A stretch of DNA of 64,000 bases from the NCBI GenBank assembly GCA_934617065.1, contig CAKTTY010000001.1, positions 124,001 through 188,000 on the forward strand, in the 5' to 3' direction. Shown in pieces: positions 26,331 to 34,725 of the stretch. The stretch comes from an uncultured Eggerthellaceae bacterium (GTDB lineage Bacteria; Actinomycetota; Coriobacteriia; Coriobacteriales; Eggerthellaceae). The first letter of the stretch is position 1. Every line of letters begins with the position of its first letter. A model generated the notes under the pieces. It searched no databases. It saw nothing but the letters and a program-made list of their open reading frames with translations, and was not told the origin of the DNA. The position numbers and the translations under genes are program-made.

Positions 26331-26429
26331 AAGATTCGCCCAGCGGGATCCGTCGAGCACGATAGGATTCGTCAAGCGGGATCCGTCGAGCACGACAGGA
26401 TTCGCCCAGCAGAATCCGTTCAGCGGGAG
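26331..26429. repeat. Three tandem 33-bp repeats
   Basis: Blocks start at 26331, 26364 and 26397 with the pattern AGGATTCGCCCAGCGGGATC then CGTCGAGCACGA. The first two copies are almost identical; the third is diverged. The repeat ends 11 bases before array C. Confidence 0.8.
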
Positions 26430-26439
26430 CTATCATGCA

Positions 26440-26679
26440 TGGCAAGATCTGCGCGCTATGCATGATTTGAGGGGTCTGTGCAGCGAAAGGGCCCTTCCCT
26501 GGCAAAATGTTCGCGTGGTGTATTCCCCAACGGCGATTTGCAGGGCATTTTGAATACATGGAGAGCATATCTTGCCAAAACCAGCTCATTTTGGATGCAT
26601 GGTGGCGATATCTTGCCAGGGAGGGGCGTTTTTACCGTCCGAGGCTCCTTCGGGAATACATCAGGGCGATATTTTGCCA
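26440..26679. repeat. Array C: phased, inverted array of five 26-bp units
   Basis: Plus-pointing units start at 26440 and 26500 (step 60); minus-pointing units start at 26552, 26593 and 26654 (steps 41 and 61). The arms flank a 26-bp centre (26526-26551) that shares GGCGATTTGC with arrays A and D. Step order (61 on one arm; 41 then 61 on the other) and orientation match array A. The region up to about 26940 contains no credible gene. Confidence 0.85.
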
Positions 26680-26948
26680 GAATGCGGCGCTTCGTCTGCC
26701 TGGAATGCGCTTCGAGGGTGCTTCATTCAGAGGGCGCGCTTTCGTCTGTCCGAAATGAGTCTCGAAAACGCTTCGTCTCGGCTCTGCAGGGCTTTGACGA
26801 GCGCTGTCGCCCCGGCGCCCCCCCCACGCGTTGCGGGCGTTGGCGGCGGCGATGCTGATCGCACGGAGGCGGAACCGTTCGCCGCAAAACGGAGCGAGAC
26901 AGGATAATGGGTCTTTCCAATGCTCTTTATTGTGATAAAGTGGCTACC

Positions 26949-27203
26949 ATGATTTTTTCAGAGGGACATATCGCACGCAGCAGCGCAACCGAGTTGGCGA
27001 AGGCCAATGCTGGTATCGCTGTGGTTTTGGATTCGTGCGCCGTTATGTCTCAACATCTTGCCCAGAAGTGTATGTCTGCTTGCGCTGTCATGTCCGAGCA
27101 CCTGGCTCAGGGCTGTTTCGGCTTGGCAGCTGTTGCTTCTCAGCATTGGGCTCAGGGCTCGCGTTGCGTAGCTGTGTTTGTCCCTATAACGTATCGATAT
27201 TGA
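26949..27203 (+). CDS. Small protein with three 15-residue repeats
   Basis: 84 residues. Residues 28-72 are three consecutive 15-residue repeats: DSCAVMSQHLAQKCM, SACAVMSEHLAQGCF and GLAAVASQHWAQGSR. The repeats share A-V-x-S-(Q/E)-H-x-A-Q with Cys at two positions in the first two copies. The pattern suits an amphipathic helix presenting His and Cys, but no metal-binding claim can be made. A terminator begins immediately after the stop codon, so the region is very probably transcribed. An in-frame start 42 bases upstream is possible. No Shine-Dalgarno sequence is clear. It could also be a transcribed leader for the symporter gene, 265 bases downstream. Confidence 0.45.
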   Translation: MIFSEGHIARSSATELAKANAGIAVVLDSCAVMSQHLAQKCMSACAVMSEHLAQGCFGLAAVASQHWAQGSRCVAVFVPITYRY

Positions 27204-27204
27204 T

Positions 27205-27237
27205 AGCACACGGGTTTTTCCTGGGTGCTTTTTTTAT
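27205..27237 (+). terminator. Terminator after the repeat-containing small gene
   Basis: AGCACACGGG-TTTTT-CCTGGGTGCT forms a 10-bp stem with one mismatch and one G-T pair, followed by TTTTTTTAT. It starts one base after the stop codon. Confidence 0.75.
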
Positions 27238-27467
27238 ACCCGAAAAGGTCGTGTGCGTTCTCATTTTCCCTGGTCAGCTGTTCTAGTTTGGCGTTGGCGC
27301 GCTGAAGGTGGCGCCCATTTGCCGATCGGTCGGGAGGCGTGTTTGCATCGCCTTTGTGTGGGCTTCGATCATGGGGCTTTGCAATTTGCCAGTCCGATTC
27401 GTGCCGATTTGCGCTCGCTGCTGCATCGGCTGACCAACATGTTTGCTGAAGATAAAGGAGTTCTTTC

Positions 27468-29009
27468 GTGGTTGCAAAGATATGCATCATTTTGATTTTC
27501 GTGGGTGTTGTGGTTGGTGTTGGCGTTTACGCGCGCCAGCACACCAAGAACGTTGACGGTTTTGTTCTGGGCGGACGCAACGTAGGCCCCTGGCTTTCGG
27601 CGTTCGCTTTTGGCACCAGCTACTTTTCGGCGGTAATCTTCGTTGGCTACGCAGGCCAGTTCGGCTGGAAGTACGGCTTGGCGGCGTTTTGGATTGGCAT
27701 TGGCAATGCCCTTCTTGGCTCGTTGCTGGCGTGGTGGGTGCTCGGTCCGCGTACGCGCGAGATCACGCAGCGCCTGAAGGCCACCACCATGCCCGAGTTT
27801 TTCGGCAAGCGTTACCAGTCGAAGGGGCTGCGCATCGCTTCGGCGGCCATCATCTTCGTGTTCCTGATTCCCTATACTGCCAGTGTTTACAACGGTCTTT
27901 CTCGTTTGTTTGGTATGGCGTTTGGCTTGCCCTATGAATGGTGCGTAGTGGGTATGGCGGTTGTAACCTGCATTTATGTAGTGCTTGGCGGCTACATGGC
28001 CACGGTGCTGAACGACTTTATCCAAGGCATCGTGATGCTGGTGGGCATCGTTGCGGTAATTGCTGTGGTGCTCGCGGGCCAAGGTGGTTTTTCCGAAGCT
28101 ATCATTTCTCTTTCGCAGATTCCCGCTGAGGGTACCGATATGCAGGGCGCATTTGTTTCGATGTTCGGTCCCGACCTGTTTAACCTTATCGGCGTTATCG
28201 TCCTAACCTCGCTGGGTACCTGGGGCTTGCCTCAAATGGTTTCGAAGTTCTATGCCATCAAAACCGGTCCCGCTATCAAGCAGGGTGCCATCATTTCTAC
28301 CGTATTCGCCTTTGTGGTTGCGGGCGGCAGTTACTTCCTGGGCGGATTCGGCCGCCTGTTCGGTGACCAGATTGCCTTCGCCCCCAGCGGCATTCCCATT
28401 TACGACTCCATTATTCCCACCATGCTCTCCGGGCTGCCCGATATTCTGCTCGGCATCGTGGTAGTGCTTGTTTTGTCGGCCTCTATGTCTACGCTTTCTT
28501 CGCTGGTGCTCACCTCTTCTTCCACGTTGACTCTCGACCTTATTAAGGGCAACGTCATCAAGGACATGCCCGAGAAGAGCCAGATTACATGGATGCGCGG
28601 TCTTATCGTGGTGTTCGTGGTTATCTCGGCGGCTATTGCGTTGGTGCAGTACACCTCCACCATTACGTTTATTGCCCAGCTGATGAGTATCTCTTGGGGT
28701 GCCCTTGCTGGTGCGTTCCTTGGTCCGCTGATCTGGGGTTTGTACAGCTCGCGTATCTCGAAAGGCGCGGTATGGGCAAGCTTCTTTGTGGGCGTGGGCC
28801 TTACCGTGTCCAACATGTTCATCGGATTCATTGCCTCGCCCATTAACTGCGGTGCGTTGGCCATGATCCTTTCGTTGGTGGTTGTTCCGCTGGTGAGCTT
28901 GGTTACGCCTTCGGTCCCGTTCCAGGTGAAAATGCCGACTGGCGAAGGCGCTATCGACCGCGAAATCGAGCGCGAGTTGCGCGAAGAGGCGGCGGCCGCT
29001 CGTTCGTAG
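27468..29009 (+). CDS. Sodium:solute symporter (SSS family)
   Basis: 513 residues with about 13 hydrophobic helices. The N-terminal part (NVDGFVLGGRNVGPWLSAFAFGTSYFSAVIFVGYAGQFGWKYG) is the conserved first-repeat region of SSS transporters such as PutP and PanF, and the second repeat includes SASMSTLSSLVLTSSSTLTLDL, where Na+ ligands lie. The GTG start lies behind AAAGGAG. Substrates in this family include proline, pantothenate, sugars and other small acids; the one here is unknown, though the serine dehydratase gene downstream makes an amino acid plausible. The C-terminus is a charged cytoplasmic tail (REIERELREEAAAARS). Confidence 0.9.
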   Translation: MVAKICIILIFVGVVVGVGVYARQHTKNVDGFVLGGRNVGPWLSAFAFGTSYFSAVIFVGYAGQFGWKYGLAAFWIGIGNALLGSLLAWWVLGPRTREITQRLKATTMPEFFGKRYQSKGLRIASAAIIFVFLIPYTASVYNGLSRLFGMAFGLPYEWCVVGMAVVTCIYVVLGGYMATVLNDFIQGIVMLVGIVAVIAVVLAGQGGFSEAIISLSQIPAEGTDMQGAFVSMFGPDLFNLIGVIVLTSLGTWGLPQMVSKFYAIKTGPAIKQGAIISTVFAFVVAGGSYFLGGFGRLFGDQIAFAPSGIPIYDSIIPTMLSGLPDILLGIVVVLVLSASMSTLSSLVLTSSSTLTLDLIKGNVIKDMPEKSQITWMRGLIVVFVVISAAIALVQYTSTITFIAQLMSISWGALAGAFLGPLIWGLYSSRISKGAVWASFFVGVGLTVSNMFIGFIASPINCGALAMILSLVVVPLVSLVTPSVPFQVKMPTGEGAIDREIERELREEAAAARS

Positions 29010-29342
29010 TGTTTATGGTGCTTTGGGTCGCTCCGCCCATTCGTGGTGTTGCGGTGTTTCAGGCTGCTCCGTCCGCAGTGGCCAACTGTTGTAGGGTGGG
29101 CACTCGCAGGGCGGATGTCGCCTGCAGCTCCGGTTCGTTTGCGGTGTGATGCCGCGACGCTTTAAGCAACTGGCCTCTCGGCGTATGCTTTGTGGCTGGG
29201 TATGTCACGATTGCGCTAAAAGCTATGTTTTTGGCTGTGGCGAGTGGGCTCTGCCGCTATCCTGATGTTCAAGAACAGACATGGGCGAAGACGGGCGCAG
29301 GCGCGCTGATGCGTCTCGACCAGCCAGGCAAGGAGTGCGCAC
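29010..29342. other. Intergenic region before the serine dehydratase gene
   Basis: No gene seen. Imperfect repeats of GGTGTTGCGGTGTTTCAGGC or GGTGCTTTGGGTCGC with CTCCGCCC or CTCCGTCC occur between 29015 and 29090. The last 15 bases before the next ATG carry AAGGAGTG, the ribosome binding site of sdaA. Confidence 0.4.
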
Positions 29343-30953
29343 ATGAAGCCGATGAGCATCAGGGATATTGTGGGACCCATTATGGTGGGGCCTTCCTCTT
29401 CGCACACGGCGGGTGCGTTGCGTATTGCCAGCATGGTGCGCAACCTGCTTGACGGCGAGCCTGCGGAAGTGACATTTACCCTCTTTGGCTCGTTCGCCCA
29501 TACCTATCACGGGCACGGCACCGACCGCGCACTGGTTGCGGGTATGCTGGGGTTGCACACCGACGATCTGCGCGTACGTAACTCTTTCGACCTGGCGAAG
29601 GAACAGGGGCTGGAGTTTTCATTCGAGCCCGATACCGTCACCAAAACTGCGCACCCCAACACGGTTGAGGCCCGTGTGGTCGACTGCTGCGGCAACGAGG
29701 TGGTGGCACGTGGCGTGTCCATTGGCGGCGGTGCGGCGGAGCTCACGCGCATCGATGGCATCGATGTGCACATCACGGGCGAATTCAACAGCATGATCGT
29801 TCGTCAGCAGGACCTGCCGGGAACGTTGGCCCATATAGCCAGCACCCTGGGCGATGCGGGCATCAACATCGGCACTTCGCAGCTCCACCGCACACGTCAG
29901 GGCGGGGAAGCGTTTACCGTTATGGACGTGGACGATCCCGTTCCCGAAGAGGTGATTGGTCGCATTCTGGAGTTCCCCGCTATCCGCTCGGTTCGCTTTA
30001 TTCCCGCCGATGGTCTGCATCGCAACCCTGGCGAGGTATCGTCTGACATCGACCCGGAACTCGCTTTGCAGGAATTCCAGAAGCTCGATTTTGCCACGGC
30101 AGCTCAGCTCCTTACCTTCTGCGAAGAAAATGGCGTTTCCTTGAGCTATGCCGCCGAAGCGCGTGAACGTGCGCTGTTGGCGAGCCGAGGGGTAGCAGGG
30201 TCCGCCATCACCTCGTATCTTCAGCGCGTGCTGGATGTGATGCGCGCTTCGGCGACGGCCCCCGTGGAAGCCCCGCGCTCTTCTATGGGTGGGCTGATTG
30301 GTGGGGAAGCCGCCAAGCTTCGCGAGTTGGAGGATCTGGGCGCGGGCGTCAATGGGTCGCTTCTTGCCTTGGCGACGCGCAATGCCGTTGCCGTTTTGGA
30401 GACGAATGCCACCATGGGCGTTATCGTTGCAGCGCCGACTGCTGGTTCGGCGGGCGTGATCCCTGCCGTGCTGCTTTCCCTGCAGGAGGTGCATGGCTTT
30501 AGCGATGCGCAGCTGATGGACGCGCTGAAGAATGCGGCTGTTGTTGGCTCGATCATCGCGCGCAACGCTACGGTGGCAGGTGCCGAAGGAGGCTGCCAGG
30601 CAGAAATCGGGTCTGCGGCAGCTATGGCTGCCAGCGCTGCCGTTGAGCTTTTGGGCGGCACGCCGCGCATGTGTCTCACTGCTGCCGGCTATGCGCTTGC
30701 CAATATGCTCGGCTTGGTGTGCGATCCCATCGGCGGATTGGTGGAAGCTCCCTGCCAAAAGCGCAATGCCAGCGCTGCGGTGAATGCGCTTTCTGCTGCC
30801 CAGATGGCTCTTGCGGGTATCGAGGGCCTTATTCCGTTCGATGAAGTGGTAGACGCCATGTTGAAGGTGGGTCGAAGCCTTCCTTACGAGCTGCGCGAAA
30901 CTGCATTGGGTGGAATGGCGGCCTGTCCCTCTTGTGCCAAATTTTGCCGTTAA
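29343..30953 (+). CDS. sdaA: L-serine ammonia-lyase (iron-sulfur, fused single chain)
   Basis: 536 residues. It converts L-serine to pyruvate and ammonia. The N-terminal beta domain starts with SIRDIVGPIMVGPSSSHTAGALR, followed by an ACT-like region (DLPGTLAHIASTLGDAGINI), then the catalytic alpha domain (MGVIVAAPTAGSAGVIPAVL). The cysteines expected to hold the [4Fe-4S] cluster are visible in EGGCQAEIG, VCDPIGGLVEAPCQKRNA and near the C-terminal CPSCAKFC. Fusion of the two subunits in one chain matches the SdaA/SdaB layout rather than the two-gene Bacillus type. Serine fermentation to pyruvate fits the amino-acid-based metabolism suggested by the other genes. It is alone on its transcript. 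Confidence 0.95.
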   Translation: MKPMSIRDIVGPIMVGPSSSHTAGALRIASMVRNLLDGEPAEVTFTLFGSFAHTYHGHGTDRALVAGMLGLHTDDLRVRNSFDLAKEQGLEFSFEPDTVTKTAHPNTVEARVVDCCGNEVVARGVSIGGGAAELTRIDGIDVHITGEFNSMIVRQQDLPGTLAHIASTLGDAGINIGTSQLHRTRQGGEAFTVMDVDDPVPEEVIGRILEFPAIRSVRFIPADGLHRNPGEVSSDIDPELALQEFQKLDFATAAQLLTFCEENGVSLSYAAEARERALLASRGVAGSAITSYLQRVLDVMRASATAPVEAPRSSMGGLIGGEAAKLRELEDLGAGVNGSLLALATRNAVAVLETNATMGVIVAAPTAGSAGVIPAVLLSLQEVHGFSDAQLMDALKNAAVVGSIIARNATVAGAEGGCQAEIGSAAAMAASAAVELLGGTPRMCLTAAGYALANMLGLVCDPIGGLVEAPCQKRNASAAVNALSAAQMALAGIEGLIPFDEVVDAMLKVGRSLPYELRETALGGMAACPSCAKFCR

Positions 30954-31084
30954 CGGTTCTCGAAATTGAGAGATTTGCCGTTTACCGAGAGACTCAATCC
31001 GACTGCTTCCAATAATCAACCGTTCGCACGTGACCCTCATTAGCATCGTTGCCATCAAATGAAGTGCAAGCGAAAGGGGTTCGA

Positions 31085-31846
31085 ATGGGACTTCTCGATG
31101 GAAAAGTGGCTATCATCACTGGCGGCGGCAAGGGCATTGGCTTTGGTATTGCCAGCGCTTTTGCTGAAGAAGGCGCGAACCTGTGCATCACGGGCCGCAA
31201 CGAGCAGCGCCTGATCGACGCTGAGGCAAAGCTCAAGGAGCAGTACGGTGCAGACGTTATGCACGTTGCCGCTGAGGGCTCCGACGAAGAAGCGGTAAAG
31301 AGCGTTATCGCTCAAACCATCGCCCATTTCGGCAAGCTTGATACCGTGGTAAACAATGCTCAGGCATCTAAGTCGGGCGTTATGCTGGTCGACCATAGCA
31401 AGGAAGATTTCGACCTGGCAATCAACTCTGGTCTGTATGCTGCATTCTTCTACATGAAGCATGCTTTCCCCGAGCTCAAGAAGACCAAGGGTTCTGTTGT
31501 TAACCTTTCCTCCGGCGCCGGTCTGTTCGGCAAGCCCGGCCAGTCCAGCTACGCTGCTGCGAAGGAAGGCATTCGCGGCATGACACGCGTTGCGGCTACC
31601 GAATGGGGTCCCGACGGCGTACGCGCCAACGTTATCTGCCCGCTGGCTATGACCGAGCAGTTGGCGGCTTGGAAGGAAGAGTACCCCGACACCTTTGCTG
31701 CAACCATCAAGGGCATCCCGCTAGGCCGTTTCGGTGATCCTAAGACCGACATCGCCCCCGTTGCCGTGTTCCTGGCGAGCGACATGGCATCCTACGTTTC
31801 TGGCGAGACCATTACGATTCAGGGCGGATCTGGTTTGCGCCCGTAG
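31085..31846 (+). CDS. Short-chain dehydrogenase/reductase
   Basis: 253 residues, a classical SDR. The nucleotide-binding motif is TGGGKGIG (residues 12-19), with NNAQ (90-93) in the helix-stabilising position (usually NNAG). The catalytic residues are Ser142/143 in VNLSSGAG and Tyr156/Lys160 in SSYAAAKEG. The C-terminus ends with YVSGETITIQGGSGLRP. Position 39 (GRNEQR after the second strand) has an Arg/Asn pair that slightly favours NADP(H), but this is weak. The substrate is unknown; hydroxysteroid and 3-oxoacyl reductases share this length. The ATG sits behind GAAAGGGG. A terminator follows directly. Confidence 0.9.
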   Translation: MGLLDGKVAIITGGGKGIGFGIASAFAEEGANLCITGRNEQRLIDAEAKLKEQYGADVMHVAAEGSDEEAVKSVIAQTIAHFGKLDTVVNNAQASKSGVMLVDHSKEDFDLAINSGLYAAFFYMKHAFPELKKTKGSVVNLSSGAGLFGKPGQSSYAAAKEGIRGMTRVAATEWGPDGVRANVICPLAMTEQLAAWKEEYPDTFAATIKGIPLGRFGDPKTDIAPVAVFLASDMASYVSGETITIQGGSGLRP

Positions 31847-31860
31847 TTTTGCGGGGAAGG

Positions 31861-31888
31861 GCGCCGTTCTTCGGAGCGGCGCTTTTTT
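31861..31888 (+). terminator. Terminator after the SDR gene
   Basis: GCGCCG...CGGCGC stem with a loop containing TTCTTCGG, followed by six T residues. Confidence 0.9.
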
Positions 31889-32194
31889 GTGCCTTGTCGG
31901 CTTTGCTCGTCGAGCTGCTTCGCGAACCCGCCTTGCGAAGCCGGCGTGCGGTCTGCTTTGCGAACTGTCCCTCGTGAACGTTATCGCAAACCCTGGCGCG
32001 CGAACCCGCCTCGAGGACTACCATCGCAAACTTGGCGCGCGGCCATGCCTTGCTCGTCGAGCCGCCCTTCGAACCCGGCGAGCGAACCTGATGTGCGCGT
32101 CGAGCCGCCTCGCGAATCCCGGCGCGCGGCCGTGCCTTGCGCGTTGAGCCGCTTCGCGAAGCCGCCTTGCGAGCTGCTCCCCAACGTCCGACGG
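31889..32194. repeat. Degenerate repeat region before array D
   Basis: No gene. Words such as CTCGTCGAGC, CGCGAACCCGCC and GGCGCGCGGCC(A/G)TGCCTTGC recur several times between 31910 and 32160, giving an irregular repeat that runs into array D. Confidence 0.5.
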
Positions 32195-32708
32195 CGGCAA
32201 GATTTCGCCGTGGTGCGTTCATGGGCCGCCGTCCGTGGCAATATTCTCGCGCGATGCGTCCCTAGGTGGCCATCCGTGGCAATTTTTCGCCGTGGTGCGT
32301 TCCTGGGCGGCTATCCGTGGCAATTTTCTCGCTTCATGCATCCCCGAAGGGGCCTCGGACGGGAAAAGCGCCCCTTCCTGGCAACATATCGCCGCCATGT
32401 ATCCAAAACGAGCTGGCTTTGGCAAGATATGCGCGCCATGCATCCGAAAAGCCCCGCAAATCGCCTTTCGGGAATGCATAGCGCGCAGATCTTGCCAGGG
32501 AGGGTCCCTTTTCGCCGCACTGGCCCCTCGAATCATACATGGGGCGTTAATTTCGCCAGGGAGCCCCCACTGTACGGACCCCTCGAATCATACATGGCGT
32601 GCGAATCTTGCCAGGGGTCCTCACTGTACTGGCCTCTCGAATCTCGCCAGGGAGCCCCTCCTGACTGCATAGACCCCTCAAATCATGCATCGTGCGCAGA
32701 TCTTGCCA
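32195..32708. repeat. Array D: longest phased, inverted array (ten full 26-bp units plus a partial one)
   Basis: Plus-pointing units start at 32195, 32236, 32277, 32318, 32379 and 32420 (steps 41, 41, 41, 61, 41). Minus-pointing units start at about 32472, 32533, 32588 and 32683 (first step 61, then 55), with a truncated unit near 32637. The 26-bp centre is 32446-32471 and is the reverse complement of that of array A, as are the flanking spacers. D is therefore an inverted copy of the array A type, extended on both sides. It lies between convergent genes. Confidence 0.85.
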
Positions 32709-32798
32709 TCCTCTGGCGATCTTGGCCTTTCGGCGACGAGACGCCTTCCCCGAAGGATGGGATGCTCCGTCTTTTTAGCTTCGGTGGTGCGAGTCCGA

Positions 32799-32951
32799 GC
32801 ATCCTTGTTTGGTAGGGAAGCCTTTCGTGCCGTTTGGGATACGGAATCCTCGAGCTTCTTGGTCTGCGGCATCCTTGTCTAGCGGGGAAGTCGAGGCTGA
32901 AAAGGATCAGACGCTTATTGCAATGTGCTGCATCCTTGTCTAGCGGGGAAG
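32799..32951. repeat. Three direct copies of a 22-bp sequence
   Basis: Copies at 32799-32820, 32869-32890 and 32930-32951 begin GCATCCTTGT and end GGGGAAG or AGGGAAG. The last two are identical. The steps are 70 and 61 bp. No open frame of interest accompanies them. Confidence 0.75.
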
Positions 32952-33079
32952 CCGCCCGCGTCGTCCCCGCCCAGTCGCCCGTGACGTCCCTGTCCAGTGC
33001 GAGGTTACCCGGCAGCTGTCTTTTCTGCTGGATGGTGCGCATCTGCCTCTCCGCTTCGGCGGCTTGAGACAGGGCATAA

Positions 33080-33110
33080 GAAAAGGGGGACCCGTATGGA
33101 TCCCCCTTTA
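33080..33110 (-). terminator. Terminator after the amino acid-binding protein gene
   Basis: AAAGGGGGA and TCCCCCTTT form a perfect 9-bp stem around a 10-base loop. On the minus strand it is followed by TCTTATG, so it probably serves the leftward binding-protein gene, about 90 bases away. Confidence 0.75.
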
Positions 33111-33198
33111 GCTGGTTAGGTGCGAGTCAGCTAGCTTTAACGGTGCGAGCCGGTTAGCTCTAGCGGCACGGCCAACCTGCTGGTTGGCTATGAGTTGA

Positions 33199-34059
33199 TT
33201 AGTTCTGGCCAGGCTCAACGACCAGGGTGTCTTCGTATGCTGCACCGTAGGTATCAAGCAGGGTCTTCTCGTAGTCTGCGTGGAAGAAGTTTTCCGCGCC
33301 GAGGTTCTTCAGATCCTCGTTAATCCAGTTCAGCAGGCTCTCGTTGCCCTTGGAAACAGCAGGAGCGATGGTGTCGGTGTCGCCCAGCTGCTCAATGCCG
33401 ACAACGTATTCGGGGCCAGCCTGGTTGGCGAAGGCGATAACTTCAGTGTTGTCGTTTGCCCAAACAGCATCGGGATTGTTCTCGAATGCGGTCTTAGCTG
33501 CAGCGTAGGTGTCGTACTTCTCGAGCTTGAGGTCCTTGTTGTGCTCGGTAAGGTAAGTCTCGGCGGTGGTGCCAGAGATTACGATGACCGTGCGGTCACC
33601 AATCTGGTCGAGGTCGGTAACGACCTTGTCTTTGTGGGAAACAACGCCCAGAGCAACGTTCATGTAAGGATCGGCGAAGTCAACTGCCTCAGCGCGCTCG
33701 GGGGTAACGGTGAAGTTTGCCAGGATAACGTCAACCTTGCCGGTCTGCAGGTACTCAACGCGGTTGGCTGCCTCGGTGGATACCAGCTCAACGTCTACGC
33801 CGAGGTCCTGGCCAAGACGGTTTGCCAACTCGATGTCGTAGCCCTGGTAGGTGCCGTTTTCATCGACATAGCCGAAGGGGCTCTTGTCGCTGAATACGCC
33901 GATGGTGATCTTGCCGCTGTCTTTGATCTGGTCAAGAGTGCGGTAGTTTGCGCTCGAGGAATTGTTGTTGCCGGAGCAGCCCGTGAGCAAGGCTCCCGCA
34001 AGAGCCAAGGCTGCAACAAGCACAGCAACAAGTTTCCAGGTGCGTTTCGTCTGGGTCAT
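33199..34059 (-). CDS. Polar amino acid ABC transporter, substrate-binding lipoprotein
   Basis: 286 residues with a lipoprotein signal peptide and lipobox ending at Cys28 (ALLTGC), followed by a short Asn/Ser linker. The mature part is a family 3 solute-binding protein: KITIGVFSDKSPFGYVDENG, GYDIELANRLGQDLGV, ANRVEYLQTGKVDVILANFTVTPERA and FADPYMN. The aspartate, cystine or glutamate/glutamine subfamilies share this pattern, so the ligand is one of these polar amino acids. It lies downstream of its permease and ATPase genes on the same strand, separated by about 670 bp of repeat-rich DNA and a terminator, so it probably has its own promoter. The ATG follows AAGGAGAAAG. Confidence 0.9.
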   Translation of the reverse strand: MTQTKRTWKLVAVLVAALALAGALLTGCSGNNNSSSANYRTLDQIKDSGKITIGVFSDKSPFGYVDENGTYQGYDIELANRLGQDLGVDVELVSTEAANRVEYLQTGKVDVILANFTVTPERAEAVDFADPYMNVALGVVSHKDKVVTDLDQIGDRTVIVISGTTAETYLTEHNKDLKLEKYDTYAAAKTAFENNPDAVWANDNTEVIAFANQAGPEYVVGIEQLGDTDTIAPAVSKGNESLLNWINEDLKNLGAENFFHADYEKTLLDTYGAAYEDTLVVEPGQN

Positions 34060-34343
34060 GTCTTTCTCCTTACTTCTGCCCTCTTTGGCGTGCGAGGGTT
34101 TCTTTGATTGATGGAAGTAAACCGCTTAAATCCTACAAAGTCAATAAGGATTGGGGGAATTAGTCATTTTGCTTTTGTGAATGGCTGGTTATTGCGGAGC
34201 TGGGGAGGGGTGCGGCTGTATCGCGGGCGTTGCGTCGAAAGCGCGCCTCCGCTCCTGTCATCTAGCCGCCGCTGTTGGCACCCACCGTGGGCGCGGGCGT
34301 TGCGATCTGTTGCAATTCGCTGAGAAAACCATATTGCGAAAAT

Positions 34344-34371
34344 GAAAAGAGCCCCATTGCTGGGGCTCTGA
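34344..34371 (-). terminator. Terminator of the amino acid ABC operon
   Basis: AGAGCCCC and GGGGCTCT form a perfect 8-bp stem with a 6-base loop; on the minus strand it is followed by TTTTCATTTT. It lies between the ATPase gene and the separate binding-protein gene. Confidence 0.8.
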
Positions 34372-34725
34372 GGGTGCGATGGGGTTCGAAGAGGATTTCG
34401 TTTTGGTCATGTGGTCGGTTTCACGCGACTGTACTGGGTTCCAGCCGCGGCGGACCTCATCTCGGCTGTGCGGGGTCTCAGGTTAGATTTGTTCTAGCCG
34501 TGGCGGGTTTCACTCGACCGTGCTGAGCCTCTGGCAGTGATGGGATTCACGTGAGCTCGCTGGCCTCCCCCTGTGACGGGACTCACCCGGCGACCGCGGC
34601 GGCTTCGGCTCAACCGGCTCCGCTACCCCCTCTGTGACGGGACTCACCAAGGCTGCGCTAGATTCCCGACTTCACCGGATTCCCAGCCGCGCTAGCCGTA
34701 TAGGCCTTCTGGCCGAAGTTCCCTG
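34372..34725. repeat. Degenerate repeats between transporter genes
   Basis: No gene. The phrase TGTGACGGGACTCACC occurs twice (near 34572 and 34634), with weaker copies such as CAGTGATGGGATTCACG and CCGTGGCGGGTTTCACT further left, alternating with GC-rich CCGCGGCGG words. Confidence 0.5.

Noticed and set aside
2205..32708. The arrays as CRISPR
   Set aside because: Units are degenerate, occur in both orientations around a centre, and the spacers are conserved between arrays instead of being unique. No cas gene is present.
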